A stretch of DNA of 46,283 nucleotides from Paenibacillus macquariensis. Its GTDB lineage: Bacteria > Bacillota > Bacilli > Paenibacillales > Paenibacillaceae. Positions within the stretch are counted from its first letter, which is position 1. Every line of letters starts with the position of its first letter. Both the position numbers and the translations under genes were made by a program. The stretch is from NCBI RefSeq assembly GCF_900156375.1, contig NZ_FTNK01000025.1, positions 1 to 46,283 of the forward strand. The letters are read 5' to 3'. The notes below the pieces were generated by a model. The model had not been told where the DNA came from. It made no database searches and worked only from the letters and a program-made list of their open reading frames with translations. This document shows, piece by piece, positions 32,302-39,461 of the stretch.

Positions 32302-32368
32302 ATCCATAACCAAGGGTAACTGTTGTTACCGAACATCAAGGATGAATGCATTTACCTATCAATGAAAG

Positions 32369-32405
32369 TAAAAAGGGTACCCTCCATATGGAAGGTACCC
32401 TTTTC
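32369..32405. terminator. Bidirectional terminator after cytochrome c
   Basis: AAAAGGGTACC/GGTACCCTTTT with inner TCC/GGA; T runs on both strands; between convergent genes. Confidence 0.9.
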
Positions 32406-32444
32406 TATGAGGAATATATCATCGCCCATTCCTCTGTTGGTTCT

Positions 32445-32768
32445 TTAAGACCGCTGCCTTACATTCTTTCTCTCACTTGAACACATTTTTTCAAATGCTT
32501 CGTTATACTGTTGTGCTTCTTTCATATCAATTGCAGTAAGGTACCCCGCATCCCAAGAGGTTAGACGAAGAGTAACCGTCTTATAGTTAATGGTAATCAG
32601 AGGATGATGGTTAAATGCTTCGGAAATCGTTGCAACTTCGTCGACGAAAGAAATACCCTTCATAAAACTATAAAAGACATATTTACGTTCTATAAAGCGC
32701 TCCTCAACCAATGTCCATCCCTTTAGCAGATTCAAATGTGCGTCCACTTGCTCTTTTGTATATGACAC
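32445..32768 (-). CDS. 4a-hydroxytetrahydrobiopterin dehydratase (PCD)
   Basis: A 107-residue protein of the pterin-4a-carbinolamine dehydratase family. The signature FNHHPLITINYKTVTLRL carries the paired histidines, and LTAIDMKEA completes the fold; the usual TH-x-x-G-G-L-T is here SWDAGYLT. It would regenerate the cofactor of aromatic amino acid hydroxylases, but none is in the window. The frame opens with a GTG at 32792, whose next codons form GGAAAGGGGG; the GTG at 32768, 11 bases after that site, is the likelier start. Confidence 0.85.
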   Translation of the reverse strand: MSYTKEQVDAHLNLLKGWTLVEERFIERKYVFYSFMKGISFVDEVATISEAFNHHPLITINYKTVTLRLTSWDAGYLTAIDMKEAQQYNEAFEKMCSSERKNVRQRS

Positions 32769-32873
32769 TCTTGATTGCTGCCCCCTTTCCACAACTACAA
32801 TGTTTGCCTCTGGATTTACAGATATGACTCATTGTATTCTTACACTAATATAATCATGCGCACCGTTTAACTT

Positions 32874-33167
32874 TTAGACTAACGCTACAAATGCAAGTTC
32901 TGTATCCCCAATAAGAATATTGATACGGTGAGTTTCAGGATCATGCATGACAATCCCACTTCCTACCGTTATAACAGGATTTGTACCCAGTCCGTAGAAC
33001 ACATCCTCCGCTAAGGCTTCCATAACCTCGTTCTTATCCTCTTGCGGTAACTGAATCCATTCCTCTTCTTCCATCTCAAAAAAAACATAACTATCTGAAA
33101 TTTGACCTACAGCCACCGTTAATTCTTTATGAATTTCACTATACTCACGACCATGTTTAACGCCCAT
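32874..33167 (-). CDS. Hypothetical protein, 97 residues
   Basis: A small soluble protein that I do not recognise. It has an acidic centre (EMEEEEWIQL) and a C-terminal beta-like region with INILIGDTELAFVALV. No signal peptide or membrane segment. The frame is open to 33182, but GGAGGGG lies 6 bases before the ATG at 33167, so that start is used. The strong Shine-Dalgarno and regular codon use support it as a real gene. It is divergent from motA, and about 105 bases from the PCD gene on the same strand. Confidence 0.7.
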   Translation of the reverse strand: MGVKHGREYSEIHKELTVAVGQISDSYVFFEMEEEEWIQLPQEDKNEVMEALAEDVFYGLGTNPVITVGSGIVMHDPETHRINILIGDTELAFVALV

Positions 33168-33237
33168 CTTGTACCCCTCCATTTCTTATGTTAAGTGAAC
33201 TTTTACGATTCATTTCATTATACAGGAAAATAGCCCT

Positions 33238-33264
33238 TAAATAAAAAGCCCAATCTGACGATAA
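33238..33264 (+). promoter_or_regulatory. Sigma-D-type motility promoter of motAB
   Basis: TAAA (33238-33241), 15 bases, GACGATAA (33257-33264). The flagellar sigma-D/sigma-28 consensus is TAAA-N15-GCCGATAA, so seven of eight -10 bases match. Confidence 0.7.
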
Positions 33265-33359
33265 ATACTATAATGCTTCTCTTGTGCGACAGTCCATCTT
33301 TAATTTTCATCTGGTAGCATGAAAGGATTCAATTCTATTTCTCATGGATGAGGTGTACA

Positions 33360-34160
33360 ATGGAAATTTCAACGATTATTGGATTAATTCTAGGTATTGT
33401 CTCTGTACTGGTAGGTATGATTCTCAAGGGATCACCATTGAGTAGCCTTATGGTACCCGCTGCTTATGTCATTATTTTGGGGGGTACTGCAGCAACGCTC
33501 TTCATTGGATTTCCCATGTCGGAGCTCAAAAAAATACCTAAACTGATTAAAATGATTTTTATTAAGCAGAAACTCATGAATAGAACAGAAATGATTACTC
33601 TCTTTATGGAATGGGCCTCCATTACAAGACGTGAGGGACTACTTGCACTAGAATCCAAGGTTGAGGAAATCAATGATGATTTCTTGCGCAATGGTATGCG
33701 GATGATTATCGACGGTAATGATCAAGATTTCGTTCGTGATGTCTTAATGGAAGATATCAATGCGACGGAAGATCGCCATAAAGTGGGAGCTCTTATTTTC
33801 TCCCAAGCCGGTATGTATGCTCCTTCACTTGGGGTGTTAGGTGCTGTTATTGGTCTTATTGCTGCATTGTCCCACATGGAAGACATGGCGGAACTTGCTA
33901 AAGCGATCGGGGCAGCCTTTATCGCTACTATGCTTGGTATCTTTTCTGGTTATGTATTATTTCACCCCATTTCTAACAAGCTCAAACGTCTGTCTAAGAC
34001 CGAAGTAGAACTTAGACTTATGATGCTTGAAGGACTATTGTCCATTCAATCTGGTGTATCTACCATTGCTATTAACCAGAAGTTGTCCGTCTTCTTAACC
34101 CCTGCTGAACGTGCACAGATGAAACCGAAGGAGGATGGTTCAGGTGAGCAAAAAGAGTAG
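33360..34160 (+). CDS. motA: Flagellar motor stator protein MotA
   Basis: A 266-residue inner-membrane protein with four membrane segments (about 3-22, 30-50, 147-170 and 179-200). It has the cytoplasmic loop with the rotor-contact region ASITRREGLLALE, and APSLGVLGAVIGLIAAL with the conserved proline in segment 3. The C-terminal cytoplasmic tail ends in charged residues. GAGGTG lies 4-5 bases before ATG 33360; an ATG at 33348 lacks such a site. The end overlaps motB by 17 bases, so translation is coupled. A sigma-D promoter lies about 100 bases upstream. Confidence 0.95.
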   Translation: MEISTIIGLILGIVSVLVGMILKGSPLSSLMVPAAYVIILGGTAATLFIGFPMSELKKIPKLIKMIFIKQKLMNRTEMITLFMEWASITRREGLLALESKVEEINDDFLRNGMRMIIDGNDQDFVRDVLMEDINATEDRHKVGALIFSQAGMYAPSLGVLGAVIGLIAALSHMEDMAELAKAIGAAFIATMLGIFSGYVLFHPISNKLKRLSKTEVELRLMMLEGLLSIQSGVSTIAINQKLSVFLTPAERAQMKPKEDGSGEQKE

Positions 34161-34965
34161 ACGACATGAGCACGAAGAACATGCGGACGAGTCATGGCTA
34201 CTCCCTTATGCAGACCTTCTCACTCTCCTTCTAGCTCTTTTTATTGTTCTATATTCAATGAGCGCATCCGATGCCAAGAAGTTTGATGAGATGAGTGAAG
34301 CCTTCAATGCTGCTTTCACTTCTGGAACAGGTGTCCTAGACTACCAATCACCCGTTTCAACTAATCAGGTTACTTCTAAAGATGAAACCGTGAAGAATAA
34401 AGACGATGTTACTTCCAAGAAGGACAAACGCAATGAACAACAAGCGCTCCTTAGCAAGCAGGAACAGATCGATTTAGAAAAGCTAAAAAAACAAATTGAT
34501 CAATATATCCAAAAGAGTGGGCTAACAAATCAACTCGAAACCAAGCTCAATCAGTCTCAGTTAATGATCACCATTAGTGATACTGCATTGTTCGCATCTG
34601 GTAAAGCTACTGTAAAGCCTGAATCCAAACAATTGGCTGCTGCCATATCAGACATGTTACAGAAGTTCCCTGACTATGATATTGTCGTCTCCGGACACAC
34701 AGACAATATTCCGATCTATAACATGGATTATGAATCGAACTGGGATCTAAGCTCTGCTCGGGCACTAGAATTTTTAAAAATATTACTGCTGAACACCAAT
34801 CTTGATCCTAAGAAATTCACGCCTGTTGGTTATGGTGAATATCATCCGATTGTAGATAATAGTACAGCCGTAAATCGAGCTAAGAATCGCCGTGTAGAAG
34901 TTTCCCTTATTCGTAAATACCAAGATAGTACCCAACTCCTGAATGTAACTGATGTTAAGGAGTAA
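34144..34965 (+). CDS. motB: Flagellar motor stator protein MotB
   Basis: A 273-residue stator partner with one membrane helix and a periplasmic OmpA-like domain. The ion-binding D24 lies in LLPYADLLTLLLALFIVLY, the same number as in B. subtilis MotB. The peptidoglycan-binding motif VSGHTDNIPIYN and NRAKNRRVEVSLI are in the C-terminal half, with a Lys/Gln-rich linker between. The valine in FIVLYSMS is the residue typical of proton-type stators, but Paenibacillus stators that use divalent cations are known, so the ion is uncertain. The start is GTG 34144, 9 bases after AAGGAGG; ATG 34135 abuts that site. Confidence 0.95.
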   Translation: MSKKSRRHEHEEHADESWLLPYADLLTLLLALFIVLYSMSASDAKKFDEMSEAFNAAFTSGTGVLDYQSPVSTNQVTSKDETVKNKDDVTSKKDKRNEQQALLSKQEQIDLEKLKKQIDQYIQKSGLTNQLETKLNQSQLMITISDTALFASGKATVKPESKQLAAAISDMLQKFPDYDIVVSGHTDNIPIYNMDYESNWDLSSARALEFLKILLLNTNLDPKKFTPVGYGEYHPIVDNSTAVNRAKNRRVEVSLIRKYQDSTQLLNVTDVKE

Positions 34966-34971
34966 TAACAA

Positions 34972-34999
34972 TAAAACGCCCATTCACATGGGCGTTTTT
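34972..34999. terminator. Bidirectional terminator between motB and rluF
   Basis: AAACGCCCAT/ATGGGCGTTT with a TCAC loop; T runs on both strands; convergent genes. Confidence 0.92.
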
Positions 35000-35044
35000 G
35001 TTCTTCTATGAGGACTAACAGAATCTGTTCACTTGGATGATCGC

Positions 35045-35746
35045 TTATTCCAACTTATAATCCAGCAAAGTTCCTAGACCCTGCTTCTCTTCAGCTGTTA
35101 AGTCCCACCAAGTTCCGACTGGATGATCTCCTAGTTCAATATTCATAATTCGTACACGTTGCAGATCCGTAACTTCAAATCCAAACGCTTGACACATCCG
35201 ACGAATCTGACGATTCTTGCCTTCGGTTAGAATGATACGAAATCTCCGTTCTGATAATTGCGTTACTTCGCAAGGTTGCGTCATCTCACCTAGTATTCTT
35301 ACACCAGATGACATCCCTCTTAGGAACGACTCCGTAACTGGCCGATCTACACTCACCAAATACTCTTTCTCATGTTTGCCTTCTGCGCGCAATATTTTGT
35401 TTACGATGTCTCCATCATTCGTTAAAAGAATTAAACCCTCCGAGTCCTTATCCAATCTTCCTATCGGGAAAATCCGTTCTGAATGGTTTACAAAATCAAC
35501 AATATTACCTCTAATATGCAGCTCTGTCGTACAAGTAATACCAATAGGCTTATTTAGGGCAATATATATATGACTCTTCTTAGAAGCTAAAGGCTCGCCG
35601 TTAATACGAACGTCATCACCTTCTTCGGCTTGACTACCGAGTACTGCTAACTCTCCATTAATGGTAACTTCGCCATTCTCTACTCTTTTGTCCGCTTCTC
35701 TACGAGAGCAGAACCCAGTCTCACTGATGTATTTATTAATCCGCAC
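35045..35746 (-). CDS. rluF: 23S rRNA pseudouridine synthase, RluF type
   Basis: A 233-residue enzyme. An N-terminal S4 RNA-binding domain (RINKYISETGFCSRREADKR) is followed by the RsuA/RluB catalytic domain with ALNKPIGITCTT and the catalytic aspartate of GRLDKDSEGLILLTNDGD. The DFVNHSERIFPIGRLD and AEGKHEKEYLV strings are typical of RluF, which modifies U2604 of 23S rRNA in E. coli; the modified base here is not proven. GTG at 35746 follows AGAGGTG by 9 bases and begins RINKY; an earlier in-frame GTG (35758) overlaps that site. Confidence 0.9.
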   Translation of the reverse strand: MRINKYISETGFCSRREADKRVENGEVTINGELAVLGSQAEEGDDVRINGEPLASKKSHIYIALNKPIGITCTTELHIRGNIVDFVNHSERIFPIGRLDKDSEGLILLTNDGDIVNKILRAEGKHEKEYLVSVDRPVTESFLRGMSSGVRILGEMTQPCEVTQLSERRFRIILTEGKNRQIRRMCQAFGFEVTDLQRVRIMNIELGDHPVGTWWDLTAEEKQGLGTLLDYKLE

Positions 35747-36000
35747 AGTTCCATTCACCTCTATGTTTAGTTATACTAATCGATGACTTTTGCTTAATCC
35801 TTGATAAACGTATTATACATATATGGGTTTATGATATAATTTCGTTTGCGGTCATCATCATATCCCCACTTATTCATGTTAACCGGATATGAGGAAGAAT
35901 AATCAAATGGCTAGTCCAGAAAATGATCAAGCATATGATCTCATTCATATATCATACCGCTAACCTATGATTTTGAAAAGCGTATAGAATTCTTGCGAAG

Positions 36001-36163
36001 TTATGCACATATTAACAAACGCTTATCATTTATGTGTATAACTTTGTTGATACTTTATAACTTATGCACAATGTTATGCACATCATGTTAACAACCGAAT
36101 ATTTGTTCGATGAATAAACCATTATTTATGTAAGGAGGTCATTCCGAAAATGAGTTATCCACA
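36001..36163. promoter_or_regulatory. Cluster of five DnaA-box-like nonamers upstream of tadA
   Basis: TTATGCACA at 36001-36009, 36062-36070 and 36074-36082; TTATACACA on the minus strand at 36033-36041; and TTATCCACA (perfect box) at 36155-36163, inside codons 2-5 of tadA. All fit TTATnCACA, the DnaA consensus. They lie in an A/T-rich stretch. The rest of the 390-base gap (35747-36149) holds no gene I can support; a CATATCC/GGATATG stem occurs near 35855-35890. Confidence 0.65.
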
Positions 36164-36650
36164 CAATAATCCCCCATTTGATTTATCTATAGATCAAAGC
36201 GTACATGAACAATGGATGCGCGAGGCCATCCTCTTAGCAAAAGAAGCTGAAAAGATAGGTGAGGTTCCGATCGGAGCTATCATTGTCCGAGGTGATGAGA
36301 TCATCGGGCGCGGTTATAACTTAAGAGAACAGACAATGGATCCTACTGCACACGCAGAAATGATTGCGATACGTGATGCTAGCAAACAGCTTGATGCTTG
36401 GCGACTTCTAGAGTGCAGATTGTATGTTACGCTTGAACCTTGCCCTATGTGTGCAGGAGCAATCGTACAATCCCGCGTCCCCCAGGTTATCTATGGTACA
36501 ACAGATCCCAAAGCCGGATGCGCTGGTACACTAATGAATCTTCTTCAAGAACCACGCTTTAACCATAGAACAGAAGTCATTTCTGATGTATTGCAGGAAG
36601 AGTGCTCTCAACTGCTAACGAATTTCTTCCGCCGGCTTCGTAATAAATAA
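36150..36650 (+). CDS. tadA: tRNA adenosine(34) deaminase TadA
   Basis: A 166-residue zinc deaminase that makes inosine at the wobble position of tRNA-Arg(ACG). The zinc site is H68-A-E70 (TAHAEM) and P97-C98-x-x-C101 (EPCPMCAGA); E70 is the proton shuttle. DPKAGCAGTLMNLLQEPRFNH is the family C-terminal signature. About 20 residues precede the normal TadA start, with AAGGAGGTC 11 bases before the ATG. It lies opposite in direction to dnaX and serS, whereas in B. subtilis tadA is codirectional with dnaX. A DnaA-box cluster lies in front of it and a GNAT pseudogene follows. Confidence 0.96.
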   Translation: MSYPHNNPPFDLSIDQSVHEQWMREAILLAKEAEKIGEVPIGAIIVRGDEIIGRGYNLREQTMDPTAHAEMIAIRDASKQLDAWRLLECRLYVTLEPCPMCAGAIVQSRVPQVIYGTTDPKAGCAGTLMNLLQEPRFNHRTEVISDVLQEECSQLLTNFFRRLRNK

Positions 36651-36692
36651 TATATTTAATCATCCCTATTACTACAATAGGAGGACTTTCCT

Positions 36693-37249
36693 GTGACCCT
36701 TACCTTTTATGATACGATTGCTGGGATTTATATACGTCCATTACAAATGGGCGATAGTGATTCCTTATTAGACCTACGAATACGTACACGAAGTGTATAT
36801 GCCGATTTTGAGCCCAGACAGTATGGAAGCTTCTATACGCTCCGCGAACAATAGCAGCTTATTCTACGCCGTATATACGAAGCTGAGCAGGACCGTGCCT
36901 ATACGTTTGGAATTTATAATCTGAACGATAAACTCATCGGACAAATAACACTTTCTAATATCGTTCGTGGTGTAGGTCAGTTCGCCGATATGGGTTATTT
37001 CATAGATCTTGGAGAACAGAATAAAGGATATATGACCGCTGCGTTAAGATTGATCCTCAAATATAGCTTCCAGTCTCTTGGGCTTCATCGCATCCAGGAG
37101 CCATTCTACTAAACAATCCATCATCGCGTCGTGTGCTAGAGAAAACGGGATTTCAGCCCGAAGGCATTGCACGTCAATTGATTAAAATAAACGACCAATG
37201 GCAGGATCATCAGACATTTGCTATTCTTGTCCATGACTATGCCACTTAG
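36693..37249 (+). pseudogene. Degraded RimJ-like GNAT acetyltransferase gene
   Basis: The sequence from GTG 36693 (after AGGAGG) to TAG 37249 reads as one GNAT protein of about 185 residues if two defects are repaired. Codon 54 is an in-frame TAG (36852-36854), and one base is missing near 37098-37100, where CAGGAGCC should be CAGGCAGCC. The repaired chain has IAGIYIRPLQMGDSD, MGYFIDLGEQNKGYMTAALR (acetyl-CoA loop) and NNPSSRRVLEKTGFQPEG, all typical of ribosomal-protein N-acetyltransferases. The total length (557) is not a multiple of three. It starts 42 bases after tadA, so it was probably in its operon. Confidence 0.88.
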
Positions 37250-37289
37250 TGAACGAATACCCCAAGTAAGAAAACACCGCCACAATATA

Positions 37290-37333
37290 AAAATAGCCCC
37301 GCACATTAATTACATGTGCGGGGCTATTCGTTT
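37290..37333. terminator. Bidirectional terminator
   Basis: AATAGCCCCGCACAT pairs with ATGTGCGGGGCTATT; T run on the minus strand for the lipoprotein gene; also follows the pseudogene. Confidence 0.92.
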
Positions 37334-37347
37334 ACAAATACATATGA

Positions 37348-38418
37348 TTAGTTTCCAATCGCTTGTTGAAATTGTTCCATCGTAAGAACGTCTTCCTTAG
37401 CAGGAATACCAATTTTGAACGTTTGTTTTTCATTAATCTTACTGTACTGAGATGAACCCTTCAGTGCAAGTTTAACGTCTTGTTTCGTTTCAGGATCGTT
37501 AAGTTCAATATTCATCACTAAATCCTGATATGTGGCAAAACCTTTTTTATTAATCGCTGTGTTTACGTTAAAGGTATTCACCTTCAAGTAACTCTTCAAT
37601 TCTTCAAGGCCTTTATTGAATTCATCTTTATTAGATGTATTCAATTCGTCCTTAACTTTCTTGATATCTTCAGCAGTCAATCCAAGCATTTCACGATATT
37701 CTTCTTTATCAACAATAGTAAGGATATTAGGCAATACTTTCTCCACTAGAATCGTGATTGCTTCTTTTACATTATCATTCGTAACATTAAATTGTGCGAC
37801 TTGTTTAGCTTCTACACCTTCAGGAAGATTCGCATCCTTAACTGCAATATCTTTGAAATACTTAGCCCCATCATATTCTGTAAAGAGCGCACTCGTAATT
37901 TCATTAGTTAACTTCTGTGTTTTCTTAGGGTCAATAGCATCTAAATTGAAACTTGCACCCTCCTCTGCAGCAAGTTTTTTCAGATCCAATTCTATATATT
38001 TACCTACTACAGTCTCTGGGATAGGTAGCATAGGAATACTAGGAACTTTAACATATAGCTTTTCCTTAGTCATGACCATTGGAACGGTAAAAGTCATAGC
38101 CATATCACCTTTAAGATTCAAAGCCAATGTTAACTCTGTTTGCATCGGATCCAATTGATAAATACCATCAACCGTTAATTCAGCATTCTTGAGCATGCTC
38201 ATAACCGTCCCAGAGAGACTTCCCTCTGCATCAGGCGTATTAACTTTCAAATCCTCAATAACTAGCTTACTTTTCATTTCATACGAAGTCATCGTCATCG
38301 CATTTCCCGCAGCGCTTTGTAACGCCTCTTTCGGGCCCTGCTTACTGCCACAACCAGATAGTACGACTGTCATCGCTAAGAGCAATGTCAGTACGATGGC
38401 TGTAAATTTCTTATTCAT
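37348..38418 (-). CDS. Hypothetical secreted lipoprotein, 356 residues
   Basis: The protein starts with a lipoprotein signal: basic MNKK, hydrophobic core and lipobox LSGC with modified C23. The mature part is rich in Lys, Thr and Ala, with alternating beta-like strands (LTLALNLKGDMAMTF, YVKVPSIPMLPIP) that recall LppX/LolA-like folds seen in Bacillales lipoproteins. This resemblance is only by eye. No catalytic motif. GAGGGGAG precedes the ATG. It is a single gene with its own terminator. It probably sits on the outer face of the membrane; function unknown. Confidence 0.85.
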   Translation of the reverse strand: MNKKFTAIVLTLLLAMTVVLSGCGSKQGPKEALQSAAGNAMTMTSYEMKSKLVIEDLKVNTPDAEGSLSGTVMSMLKNAELTVDGIYQLDPMQTELTLALNLKGDMAMTFTVPMVMTKEKLYVKVPSIPMLPIPETVVGKYIELDLKKLAAEEGASFNLDAIDPKKTQKLTNEITSALFTEYDGAKYFKDIAVKDANLPEGVEAKQVAQFNVTNDNVKEAITILVEKVLPNILTIVDKEEYREMLGLTAEDIKKVKDELNTSNKDEFNKGLEELKSYLKVNTFNVNTAINKKGFATYQDLVMNIELNDPETKQDVKLALKGSSQYSKINEKQTFKIGIPAKEDVLTMEQFQQAIGN

Positions 38419-38583
38419 TTTGTTCTCTCCCCTCGGTCTGTAACCATAGTCACTTTCATAATCATAAACTAAATCTTCTTCACGCGAAACACATTATGGA
38501 AAATAATTGATGGAATAATGTCATTTCTCACGAAATTTTCAGATTATAGTGAATTTAATATTCATATTCCATTTTAACGTAAA

Positions 38584-38614
38584 TAACACCTTAGCAGTAG
38601 CACTAAGGTGTTAT
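38584..38614 (-). terminator. Probable terminator after the SspP-like gene
   Basis: Minus strand ATAACACCTTAG/CTAAGGTGTTAT stem; the tail TTTACGTT is weak. The gap to the lipoprotein start at 38418 is AT-rich and holds no gene. Confidence 0.6.
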
Positions 38615-38647
38615 CAAATAAACCCATCTTACATAACAGACACATAT

Positions 38648-38797
38648 CTAGCCCTGTTTATTCAAGTGACCCACATGGTTGCGGTTCTTTACTTTCTTAG
38701 ACCCTGAGAGCGGCTCTTGCATCGCATTAGAATCGTTATCATTCCGCTGGTGTTTCTCTTGTGCCTCTGGAACAGGAATCGCTTTTGGCTTACTCAT
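38648..38797 (-). CDS. sspP: Small acid-soluble spore protein P-like (49 residues)
   Basis: A 49-codon gene with GAGGTG 6 bases before the ATG. The core EPLSGSKKVKNRNH is the hallmark of the SspP family (B. subtilis SspP has EPLDGSKKVKNRNH), minor spore-core proteins made in the forespore. The N-terminal half is Asn/Gln/Asp-rich and low in hydrophobics, as in such proteins; the C-terminus (VGHLNKQG) differs from the usual one. It lies 33 bases after the 114-residue gene on the same strand, so both may be cotranscribed. Confidence 0.85.
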   Translation of the reverse strand: MSKPKAIPVPEAQEKHQRNDNDSNAMQEPLSGSKKVKNRNHVGHLNKQG

Positions 38798-38830
38798 CTT
38801 GTTCACCTCATTTAAAGGATGCCCTCATTC

Positions 38831-39175
38831 TTATGAAGGGTCTGTTACATCATGTAGTGATTGGGCACATTCATGGATGTGTCGTGTATAATCGCCAGCT
38901 AAATTCTGAATAACTTCTGTGTGCTCGTCTACCGAGCGACCATCGCGCTCCACATCAACGAGTTGCACACCAACCTCACGTGAATCCTTATACGTACACT
39001 GAAAGTCAAAAGAGTATGCTTGCCTGCCTGCTGTATCAATGTTGATTCTAATGCTGTTAGCGTCGGCCTCATCGGCAACGACCAAAGCTCGGTCCGACGG
39101 GTGAAGAACACTTGGCAATTTAGACTGCCACGCATCTACAAGCTGATTTTGATTCAATTGAAAATCTTGGCTCAT
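38831..39175 (-). CDS. Hypothetical protein, 114 residues
   Basis: A soluble acidic protein that I do not recognise. It begins MSQDFQLNQNQLVDAW and has a middle part with VVADEADANSIRINIDTAG and FDFQCTYKDSREVGVQLVDVERDG, suggesting a small alpha/beta fold. ATG at 39175 has GGGGAGGTG 6 bases upstream; the longer frame to 39238 runs through the tRNA-Ser terminator and is rejected. It lies 33 bases before sspP, which hints at a spore-related role, but that is inference. Confidence 0.75.
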   Translation of the reverse strand: MSQDFQLNQNQLVDAWQSKLPSVLHPSDRALVVADEADANSIRINIDTAGRQAYSFDFQCTYKDSREVGVQLVDVERDGRSVDEHTEVIQNLAGDYTRHIHECAQSLHDVTDPS

Positions 39176-39227
39176 GATGAACACCTCCCCTTCACTATAA
39201 GTTGTGGAGAGAGGCATTATTTTATAC

Positions 39228-39260
39228 AAAAAAACCACTCTCAGTTACTGAGAATGGTTA
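39228..39260 (-). terminator. Terminator after tRNA-Ser
   Basis: Minus strand AACCATTCTCAG/CTGAGAGTGGTT with a TAA loop, then TTTTT. Confidence 0.9.
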
Positions 39261-39276
39261 GTAAGTTTAATTATAA

Positions 39277-39365
39277 TGGCGGAGAGGGTGGGATTCGAAC
39301 CCACGTGGAGTTGCCCCCTAACGGTTTTCAAGACCGCCCCGTTATGACCGCTTCGGTACCTCTCC
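39277..39365 (-). tRNA. tRNA-Ser (anticodon UGA)
   Basis: An 89-nt minus-strand class II tRNA with encoded CCA. Acceptor GGAGAGG/CCTCTCC, anticodon loop CTTGAAA in GCGGTCTTGAAAACCG (reads UCA), long variable arm and T-loop GTTCGAATCC. It lies directly downstream of serS, as in B. subtilis, where tRNA-Ser follows serS. The pairing of the synthetase with its own tRNA gene is a useful check of both calls. Confidence 0.97.
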
Positions 39366-39461
39366 AAAAGTTATTCAGTTGTTTGCGATAAGTAATTAAT
39401 CTCTAACAACAAAAATTATCTTATCACAACTGAACACTAAAAGGCAAGCTTTTTTTAAAAA

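Noticed and set aside
38679..38891. 70-codon plus-strand frame
   Set aside because: Antisense to the SspP-like gene, which has a better ribosome site and family match.
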